Below are positions 22,019 through 32,600 of a stretch of 64,000 bases of DNA, in pieces. The position numbers and the translations under genes were made by a program. Positions within the stretch are counted from its first letter, which is position 1. Each line of letters opens with the position of its first letter. The stretch is from Hypomyces perniciosus (lineage: Eukaryota > Ascomycota > Sordariomycetes > Hypocreales > Hypocreaceae), in NCBI GenBank assembly GCA_008477525.1, contig SPDT01000005.1:1178001-1242000 (forward strand), given 5' to 3'. The notes below the pieces were generated by a model that worked only from the letters and a program-made list of their open reading frames with translations, made no database searches and was not told the DNA's origin.

Positions 22019-22778
22019 TTGGAGAACCTATCGAAGCTACGTCTCCGCAGTCTTCATGCTCATTGGCGATGGCATAAGCTAGACAAACGATAGGGAGGAT
22101 GAAGAGCCGGTGCTTGTGCCAAGCCGAAGATGTTAGGGATCGTGATCGGGCAATCGAAGGAGTCGGGACAAGGTGTTGGGCGATGATGAATAGTGGACGG
22201 ACGGACCATCGCCGTCAGCTGAATCAAATCATGCGTTGAAAGCGGCACGACTCAGAACCGCCAAAAGCCCACGTGAGAATGGAAGATCCAATTAGACGAG
22301 AGAGCATTCAGCAAGATCCGACTCGTCCGAGTCATTCGCTACGGGCGTAGGAGACGGTGAAGCTCTTGGCAGAATATTAAACATCAAATTGATCGCCAAT
22401 GGTCAGTCAGCTGATCTGCATCGTGACTACGACATACCACGGAGTAACTTCTCCATTGGGCAATTGTGGTCGCAACATCGGAACAAGGGTTGGGCCGTCC
22501 GGTCCGCTGAGTCAACAGGACGAAGAGGCACACGTGACACCTAACAAGGCACTGTCTGAGTTCTTCGTTTGGCGATGAACAACTAATGTTAATTGGGCTT
22601 TGTCTACGGAGTATCAACCGAACAATGGGGATTATGTTGAAATCCTTTCTAGGTGATGACAGAGGAGGTACTGCTGATGTACCTACTACCTACTACTGAG
22701 GACCTAGGTCTGTGCTTCAACTTCGCCTGATATCAACCGTCAAACACAGCATACTGTCCGTTTCTTCGACCTCATCCT
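22019..22778. other. Intergenic, methyltransferase promoter
   Basis: This 760-bp gap separates the start of the methyltransferase from the stop of the CorA-like gene; both are on the minus strand. A TACGGAGTA copy lies at 22605-22613. I see no gene. Confidence 0.5.
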
Positions 22779-24365
22779 TCAGACAACACTCGTGTCTTTC
22801 TTCTCTCTCTTCCTCCTTAGCGGATTCCGTTTCACTGCTCTTCGTACTGAAGCCAGAACCTCACCTCTTGGACGCCCGCCATGCATCCACCACAGCCAGC
22901 CCAGCGCCAATGCCACCACGCCCACTGTCAATGGTATCGCAATCCACCATGTCACCCAGAATAATGGCGTTGCGGTGATATTCCACGCCTGTGCGACTTC
23001 GTCTTGCTCCGATACCAGCAGCTGCGATCCCACTACGGTCGCTACTCCAGTTGTTGGCAGGAAGATCATGATAATGACCGCAATGATCTTCAGTGAGCTC
23101 GAGTCCTGCGTCATAACTGATGAGTCCTGCTGCGTCATCAAGTTGGATGACAGCGTCGTGGCGGCATCGATTCGCCTCTGCAGGTTGGAGAGCCCCAGTT
23201 GGGTTGATCGGAAAAGGGACCGGCGATATGCCAGACATTCCCTCAACTGCTGCTCCACGAGCTGCCATCTGTTTCCATTGCTAGACGGTGATGATACAGC
23301 ATCATTGTGTGCGCTTCCGACGTTAGAAATGACATTATCCACTACCATGATGCACGCCTCAAGTGCCTCGGCAAGGTCAATTGTGTGCTTGCTACAGTTG
23401 TGCAGTGCCGCAAAGGGCAATTTGGTGCTCGTGCTCCTCGTCACCCCCGAGTTTGCGAGTTCCAGAATCAACTATTCAATACTCAGTCTCTGTTACTAAC
23501 GGTCATTCTGAAAGATGCACCACTTACATGCTCCAAGGGCCCAAAAACCCTATTCATGTTTCCAATGGTGGCGTCAACCTCGCCATGCAAGCCCTCCAAG
23601 ACAAGGTCAAACAGGATGTATTGATTGATACAAACATCATGCCAAACCCGGCTCTTGAGAAAGTCTGTGATCCTCTTTTGCACTCGCGGCAGGGCGCCGA
23701 AGCACACAAGCGTTGCACTCCCATCATTCAGAGCCTGAAGGAAGAAACCCGACCTCTGCCAGCTATAATCGGCCTGTGGTAACGTGTGGTATCTCATGCG
23801 AGATGTGTGTTTCTCGACCTCCGGCGGCCTATCATCTTCCCGCCCGATTGTAATGTTCTTGCACTGGAAGTGAAACCACGAGCTGAAGCCATTCTCGCTG
23901 GTACGATGACCGAAGCTGTGGTTCACTGAGCGGACTCGTTCCGTAGTGAAGTCGTTCGGGACACCAAACTTATGAAAGAGCTCAAGCATCAAACCCTTGG
24001 TGTCACGTTGAGCCAAGTCCAACGGTGCAAAGCTATAGTGTTTTCTATCAGTTTTGCCTCATCTTCCTCCACCAGGCCAGGTGGAAGTGCGATGTCTGCT
24101 TGTCTGGAGCAACCCAATGACTTACACTATTCTTAGTCCTGCCTTGCTAGGAAGGCGCCGTGCACTGGCTCGAGCATACTCCCGTACTTCGCCATCTACT
24201 GAACGTTAGAGTCTCACTCGCCGGCTAGGGTCGAATCTACTTACTGTCAGAAATCTCCAGGATATCCAAACTCCATCGTGATTGTGCGACTGTGGCGATA
24301 CTGTTTTCTGCTACTTCTGCGAACTCCTCGTACAGAACCTCATGGGCCCTTCGTGTCCACGACAT
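22779..24365 (-). CDS. CorA-like membrane protein
   Basis: The model is complement(22779..23471, 23528..24032, 24126..24198, 24245..24365), 463 residues, with introns of 56, 93 and 46 bp whose phases close. It starts MSWTRRAHEVLYEEF. The large soluble part includes LRIVFAPLDLAQRDTKGLML, WFHFQCKNITI and a block that reads YSWQRSGFFLQ. Long helices follow (QLVEQQLRECLAYRRSLF), then two membrane helices at about 360-382 (LKIIAVIIMIFLPTTGVATV) and 402-429 (FWVTWWIAIPLTVGVVALAL), and a basic tail. This helical bundle with two C-terminal membrane segments is the CorA-type layout found in many fungal CorA-like proteins. The GMN loop needed for Mg2+ selectivity in true CorA is not present between the helices, so ion transport is not established. 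Confidence 0.8.
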
Positions 24366-26623
24366 GTTGAGTCACAAAAATATCGGTCAGATCTCTTGAT
24401 TCTTCAGTTTCTGAACGAATTCCCCAGAAGATGTGTCATTATGAAAGAAGAAAAGACGATGCTAGCTGTGACAAGTGGGCAAGCGACTCATTTCGGCCCA
24501 TTGGCAGGTCACAAAGGCGACAACCGTTGGGTCTTGAACACAACTTTCGGTGTGCGACGGCCACATCTTGGCGCTCGCAAAAGCACAAATATGGTGTCTG
24601 CGTATTGGTCAGGGGCATTTGGGTACCTCGACTATCGCTGTCTATGGCTGCTTTCTACATGGTGTTTTCTTATTGGGGGCCATATCCGCCCCCATCAGTT
24701 CACACGAGTCGCTCCTAGCAAAGCGAAACACATTCGAGAAGAGGACGGGATGATCTGCTCAGCCTCACGCGCGATCAGCGAGCTAAGAAATTGCCAAGCC
24801 CCATCACAGAGTATGTGAGAGTGAGAGTGAGCCAGCTGACAGGTCAGGCTGAATTACAGACCAGGGCATACGTGTGGTTATTGCCTGGGTGCCTCCAAGT
24901 GTTTGCTTTCCATCCCGGTTGTATGGCGAGCTATGGTTAAGGTTAAATCCTTCATATGCCGGGCCCGGCCGGTACCGCAGCGCCGCGACATTTCAGCTGT
25001 CTGAGAGCTCGAAGGACGCCGAGCCGGCCAGCACAACACGCATAGCCACATATGCAAGTATCAGCCTGCCGGTGCATCTCTTACGTTAAGGTGTGGAAAG
25101 CTCGCCAATCAGTGTCTTATCGTAGCGATGAAGTGCAGTGAAATGCTTTTTGCATTGTTCGCGTTTTCTTGGCCGCTTGTCATGCTTGCGAGTCTGTCTA
25201 GCTTCCACACGTTCTGTGTCTTTCACGTCCGCTCTTAGTACAGGCATGGTATTCCGGCCTCTGTCATCAAACCACATATCTCACAGACCTAGCGCAACAC
25301 TACGCCTTCGGCGAATAGGATATTTGCATGGTGTGACCGACCAGGCTACATAAGCAACGCCACGACGCAGGCAACTGACAGAGATACGACTCTCTGTCCC
25401 ACCCAAGAAGGTGGTGTCGATTCCAGTACAAATACGAACATGGATCATCTTTCGGTGCCTTTGCGAATACGGTTGCCTCAATATATTAATGGGGGTCTGG
25501 GCTGAGGCCTCGCTCCTGAATTATAGTGTAGTGGAGGGTGACAGGCTGGCATTGCCCTGCATATGATGTAACCCAGTGAACACCCACGTGTTTGCTTGGT
25601 TTGTTATTTTCGTCTATGGATGGGAAATACCCAATGGGACTTCGATTCCCTTTTGCAGTAGAGCCACAGTTAGGTATTGGTGGATCTGCATATGAGCTCC
25701 TCCCTTGAGATCCAAATTATGCAGTTCTATCCCCTCCCATAAACTAATTTTTAAAAATTACACATCTTTTGCCTTTTACCTAGTTCTTTGTAATCTATTT
25801 ATTTTTCAGTCCGTAAAGTACCATGTTCGTCCAGCTCAAAGGTACTATAGTACTTCGTACTTTCGAACCAAATAGCCTTGAGAGCCAAACGCCACCATAC
25901 CAACTTCTCAAATGCTGCTATTTTTAACGTCCGTTAGACTTTGGGGCTCCAGGATCAAAATAGATGGACTCCTGAGAAATTAGGAATCAGCCACGAAGTG
26001 GTATCTGAATCGAGTCATGAATGCGTTCCAATTTACTCTACGTAGTGTGAAAAGTAGTGGTTTGATGATGATACTATCGACAGGTTCAAGAGATGGATGC
26101 GCTGAAAACTTGACAAGATAAATGAACATGGAAATAACTGGATAGATGACCACCATCTCATTGACATCACTCTGAGGGCGTTAGCATACATGAGGAACAG
26201 GATAGTCCCAAACGCTTGAACAAAAGACTAGAGGAATGTTCACCATAGCGGACTAAAGAAATCATCAGGCAAATCAAAATCAACCAGACCTCAAGACAAC
26301 CGATCCAAAATAAGCAGCACAAAAGAACAAAGCATCGTCTGCTCACTGTATTCATCAGTAAAATATCCTCACACTTAGTAATAAGCTATGTCCAAAAATG
26401 TAACAAAAGGAGCAAAACGCTAAGCCCTTCCGCCTCTTTATAGCCCATATAATATTTCCCACCAAACCCCTTTTTTATATGCTTTTCCAACCCTATAATA
26501 ATAGCACCTGAAGGCTATAGTAAAAGCCTGTAGGATCAAACAACAATGCTCCGAGAAGACAACGCCATCGACTTCTATTCATTACACCCCGTATGCATCT
26601 TGACAAAGAGAAAAAATGGGTCG
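24366..26623. other. Intergenic, partly AT-rich
   Basis: No supported gene. Bases 24366-25500 have mixed composition with only small ORFs. Bases 25700-26540 are AT-rich and include stretches such as TAATTTTTAAAAATTAC near 25745. The part just before 26624 is the 3' flank of the Fmp27 gene. Confidence 0.5.
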
Positions 26624-29600
26624 TCAGCCCGTCTTGGTTCGTCCTTGGGACCAGCTCAGTCTTTTGCCGCGTGGAATCTTGCTCTCATTCGTATTCACAT
26701 TCGCTTCTCCGACGACATCGTCGTCGTCGACCTTCTGAGGTTCCTCATTTTGCGCCACAACAGTAGCTTCCCGGTGGCTCATTCGATGCGTAAACGCACT
26801 GATCTTGTCCCTCAGTCCGAGTCCAGCTGTACCAGGCCTCCTGCGATCACCCGAGTCGAGATAATGTCCCGCACTGGTTGAAGGTCTAGTGTCTCCTCCC
26901 GAGATATTCCTCAGCATACTGCGATGAGATGAGCCTAGACCGTGGCTGGAAGACGGCCGGAGAAGGTCTATGCCCAAACCCTGGTTGTCACCCCGACCGT
27001 CCACTGGTGTTGGCGGAGTCATTGTCAAGTATGATGGAATATGAGGCCCGGTTTGTCCCGATCCGCCGGTTCGATAGGACCGGCTACTGGCAACGCTGCT
27101 GCTACGACTCCCCGATCGAGGTGCAGGAATTCCACTACGTACGCTGCTGCGGGCTGATCGCGGAGGCGAACGAGAATAATCAACAGGTGATGTGCCATAC
27201 AAGCTTGACGAATCATCGCTATCATTAATGCTTGCGGCGTAGTGCTGAGATCCACTCGAAGATATTGGTGCAATGAGAGCAGAGTTACTGGCCAACTCTC
27301 TTAACTTGCTCTTCTGTTCTGCGGTAGGCCGATGCCTCGAGAACTTGTTCCCGATAATAGCGCCAGTGTGTGAAATAAGGGCCTTCATAACAGCCTTCTT
27401 CAGAGCCAGAGCGAGATCCAGGTTTGACCAAGTTTTGTTCTGCCACTCAATCGTAGGGAGACGGAAGACAAAGTCATGAACATCCTCAAAATTGCGCTGG
27501 TCCTTGCCTTTGTAACTGAGGCAGAGCACTACAGACGGCATCTTGATGTATGCAAAAGTCATGTAGTTGCTGGCACGACTGATCATCTTGGTGAGGTCAT
27601 CCGATTGCTGTTTACCTCCAGCGTGACTCCTGCCTCGTAGGCCGAAACGCGACGACTTTTTGGAATCAACCCCGGCCGACTCTCGGCTATCTTTGGATGA
27701 GAGTCCTGTGGACGTGCGACCGATAACACCGGGTCGAATAGCCGTGCCAGGTCGCATAGATTCATGGGAAGGCTTCTTAGCCAGCGTCCTTGAGGTCCCT
27801 GAACGGAAAAGGCGGAATGGATGACTCTCTCCACTGTTAAGGGTGGGAGTTTTCTTGGGACTCGTACGCTCCTCTGGGACATTCGATGACAAAGTTGGTC
27901 GAAGGCGCAACTCTAATGATCCCGGGCGGGTCGAAAAGGTTGAAGACTCCATTGAAGGCGTGGCTACTTTGGAGCTCTTTGGAGATTCGCTCTCGTCTTC
28001 TTCCTGGCCCGAGGTATCAGGTTGAACGATAATAGGTGGATTACTCTTGGAGGCTGCAGTCTTGTCCCCGTCCATACCGGGGAAAATGTATTCGAACAAC
28101 CGTTTCCCGACTTCGCGTTCCAATTGGACCTTCATGGGATGCAAAGCCACTTCAAATTGATCCATGACAGGAATTCCGGCAATGGCGTCCAACATGTGCC
28201 AGTACACTCGCACCATGTCGGCATTCTGGCCGTCTTGAACGGAAGCTCCTGTGCCATCGTAATAAGGAGCTATTATCTCCGGGTACGTCGCGTCTGGCAA
28301 GAGGTTAAGACCAAGCACTTTACCAACGCGAACGAGGTTAACATGGGAGCCGTCTGAGTTGTCAGTACGGTCATATTCCACATCTTTGAGCTGAAGCTCG
28401 ACAAGCGGCTCATGTGAGTCCTGCATGAGATGCCACACAATGTCGCGAGCAGAAATGCTCCATTTCAATAATGCGTTGGTGTTCTTTTCGTGTCTTCTCT
28501 GCGAAGTCATTATTGCCTTCATCATAAAGAAAAGCTCGTCTTCGCAGGCTGCTAAATCCCGCTCAAGGGATAGGCGGTCTTCCCAGCCTCTCTTGTCAAG
28601 GTACTTCGAGTAGATCTGGAAATGCGTCTTGATCTCTTCTAGCTGCCTGATCCGTTCTTGGAGCCTCATCACCATCTCTGGAGTACCACTTAGGTCACTG
28701 AAGTCGGAAGCAAGCATAATCTTCTCCAATCGCTCGCTCCGGGTCTTCTCAAGTGGCTCGCTGTACATTAACAGGTCCAGCACAATGACGTACATGGCAT
28801 AGTACTGCGATGAGTTGCAAAGGGCACGTGCTCGAGGGAACTCGACCCATAGATTATCCACCCGACTTTCGGTAGACTCTGGAGATTCGTTATTCGTCCC
28901 TTCGCTGTTGACCTCATCGTCAGACTTGAGACGCAGAGTATTGTACTTGTCGAACCGAAGCATAGCCGATGTCTTCTGAACAACACGCTTGAAGCCAAAT
29001 GGATCTGTTTGGAAGTTGAACATGACCTCCATCGGGACCCACGGCGGCCAAGATGAGCCGGCTGGTGTGCCGTATTTGCTGCCCGTGTACATTGATACCA
29101 AGTTCGTCTGGAACCATTTCTGGTGTGTTACAAAGAACTGAGTGCTGTCCATATTGACCAGGAACCGGCGTTGAACAAGTCCGCTGACATTGTCGCCGAT
29201 TCTGGCTTTGTCCATGACCTCGAGGACCTTCAACTCCATTCCCTTTGCAGTGACCAAAACGACGTGCTTCTTGTTCTTCTCGCTTTGTAGTTGAATTTGA
29301 GGAGCGATTAATCGGACATGGTAGCTGCTCTGTGGATTAAATTCATCGGATATGCCACTCTCCAAATCTTCAATTGAACCTTCAACAACACCGTCGGCAT
29401 TGGTGGCAAAACTCGTGCTATTGAATTTGCGGCCATCCCCTAGGATGCTTCTAATACGATCCTCAAGGTCTTTGGTGTTGTCCTTTTCCTGAGGACTCAC
29501 ATCAGGGTTGGAAGGGGTGCCTGTTGCTTCTGACACCGAGCCCGATCTTGGCTTGTCGGTCTTTGCTTTGTTTTGTTCCTCTACAATGTCCAGGATAAAC

Positions 29601-32600
29601 TTGACAGCGGGTCGAGAGAGGTAGTAGATAAAACCTCGGCGTTGGCTATTTTGGTGTATGTATCGCAAAACAATGTTTCGAAGCACATTATTCCACTTCA
29701 GCTGCATATTGTGAATAACAAAGCGGTTTTCGTAGTCGCTCTCAAATTCGGTTTGGGAAGGGATGTCGAGCAACTCGGATTGGGCTACCGTTGAGGTTTC
29801 TGAATGTAACGTGCTGGCTGCTCCGTTAAAGAACAGGCTTCCAGATGGGGTCTTGACGTTCATCTGCTCAAGCATGTGCTCGAGGAAGGCCTTTTTGTCA
29901 CGAAGCACATTCGTGTGCTTACGGAGGGTGTCAAAGTCTTCGACAAGCTCCGGATCCTTGGAATCTGTCCGAATAACCTTCAGCTCCGCTTCGCCTACTT
30001 GTCGAGCATATGCCAGAATTTGTTCTTCAAGCTGATGGAGACGTTCTTGAATCAGTTGTCCCTGCACGTTCTTTGGATCGTCATCATGGCTCATAATGCA
30101 GAAATGCGTAGGCTCATTGCCAAACGGGCTGGTTCGAGTTGGATCTCCAGCAATAATTCCTCCAATATCTGTCTGGCGGAAGTATGTCAATCGAGGCACA
30201 TAGGCCAAAGGTAGAATCTTGGTGTCTGGATGAGGTTCAGTCGGAAGAATCCAGTCAAGTTCCACGAAATCGTCCATGTCAATCCAACTTAAATCGTCAT
30301 CTGGGATCGTGAAGCGAGAAATATCCGGCTTCTCGTCTTGATCAGTGACAAGTGTCGAAATTATTCCCTTCTTAATCGCCTCAGTGGTCGTTCCCTTTAA
30401 ACTGGCCGATACAGCGCGAAGATCCGCACAAACCAAGTCAAGTTGCCCGGCATGTATTTTGATTCCAGATATCCTGCTCGGCGCATTCTTACTCTTTCCG
30501 ATGGTGTTGAATTCCTCCCGTCTTTGATGAAGGTCAAGCATAAAGCTATCGAACCGAACCTTCAAACCTGTGGCCGATACAGCATTCTCGGAGTAGTCCT
30601 CGGCATCCTTGTGCTTGTAAATGTGACTCAGGAACAATGGTGCCAGGAGAAGATTATACTTCACAGTAGCCAGATGCCTGCCGAATTTCTTGCTATTCTT
30701 CTCTCTACCAGGGAAGAGATTGCCTTGACGGATCGGGAGCGACATGGGCCCGCTGAACAGACCCCACCATGCGAAGAAGTGTGTGAAGAACCGCGGAGTA
30801 AGATGAATGGTGTTATAACTCCTAGATGGCTCAAAGTTCTGAGACATCCATTCACGGTCGGCCGGCGCGCGAATTGCGATCGACAAATGAATATGGCGGC
30901 TTCTGAAACCACGCATGGCATCGTATGGAAGACCATTTTCAGACTTTGCATAAAGCGGGTTCTTGAGGACGACTTCGTAGTGAGGCTTGAATTCGAAGCT
31001 TCGCTTTCCATCCTCAATAGCGCGTTCGAATATCAGACCGGCCATCCATTGCACTTTTCCTGAGAGCTTCATCACAACCTTCTTGAATATAGCGACACTA
31101 GCGACAGCGCTGTCATCTGTGAGATGACTGTCGTCATCATCTCGGAGTCGTGCGGCCTCTCGTACTTGGTAGCTATAGTCTGGAACAGCGAGAACATACT
31201 CGCCGCTATTCACTGTCATGAATCGCTTCGGGTCGTCCTCAGCATTGATATTCCATCTGATATCGTTTCGCCAGCACATTAAGAAACCTGCGCCATGTCC
31301 TGTAACTTGGTATGGATCACGAGTTCCCTTAAGAGAGAGATGCATATCGCCATCTTCCTTCCATGCAGCATGAATGCGGGAGTGGAAACTGAGCCTGAGC
31401 TTATCCCAAAAGCCGACGCGTTCAGATGCATCGATTTGAGGTTTTGTGAAGGACTCAACGACCATCATCATGTCTTGAATAGCTGGCTGGTAGGATGGAC
31501 CCCATGTGATGCGAGTAGGGAGAGCGGTGTTGATATCCATGTAAACATCCGAGAATGATTTCACAGGGCCAATTGTACGGCGAACCTCGATCGCAAAGCT
31601 TCCTTCGTTGGATTCGCCAGGATTCTTGGGCGGTATGACGTTAACACGAACCCGGCGAGTCGATTCCAACCCTCGGAATTCTTCGGCTAGAACAAAGTTT
31701 GTTCTCAGCGAAACGGATTGTAACCTCGAGGACTGCCCAGCCTTCAAGCCGGGTATATGCAGAAGGGGAAGAGGGTAGTCACGCAGTGATACCCGAGCCT
31801 CACCCATGTCGATGGCAACGTGCATTGGAACTAGGAGACTGTATTGCATATCTCGAGGCATTCCCTTCCCAACCTTGTGAATGAAATCGGGTAGATCGTT
31901 GAGAGGGAATGTCGGCTTGTCAACGGTGATATGTAGGTTGGAAATGAAGGTGGACATTAATGCAGGTCTCGGTGGTACTTCTAGGATATTTTCTGTTTCC
32001 TCGACATCGTTTGCCAGATGGTCATGACCCCAGAACTGGTCACGCAGCTCCTTCATACTGTCCCGAGATATTTTGTAAGCTCGATCAATCCGCCTTCTCC
32101 AAGACTGCGCATTGAACGAGTCCAGATGAAACCGCGCTTCGTCTGCTGAAACCTTTGAGTGCCCATTAATTCCGAGGCTTTCTCCTTCCGGGTCATACCT
32201 AGGCATGTTGTCGCTCCGAGAGCTGCGTCCCCTGTCATCATGTCTAAGAGCATCCACACTTCGACTCCTGAACCATGACGAAGAGGAGTTGTCTGTTCTG
32301 CCTCGTGCATACGAGGACCTGGAGCGATTCTTGCTACCGCCTTTCCTGGTTTCCTCCTCACGCACGCGCTTCAGCTTGACTCGGAAGGCCTCCTCTCTAG
32401 CAATTCGTTGTATTTGCTCCAGACGACCCGTGCGATAGATCATTCCCAGTTTCCACTCAAAAGCACCATCCTCCATTTCGAAGAGAAAGTTTCGCGCCCT
32501 AATCGAAACCTTTGGAATGGACTTGGGCCCTTCTGGCTTCTTCTCCAGGATGTATTCGTTGGTGCCGGTCTTGAAGCGATGATGCAATTGCTGGCTTGCT

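Noticed and set aside
22792..23499. 235-residue plus-strand ORF
   Set aside because: Antisense to the CorA-like last exon, which has clear membrane helices and matched splice sites.
24282..24818. 178-residue plus-strand ORF
   Set aside because: Overlaps the first exon of the CorA-like gene on the other strand and has no protein-like pattern.
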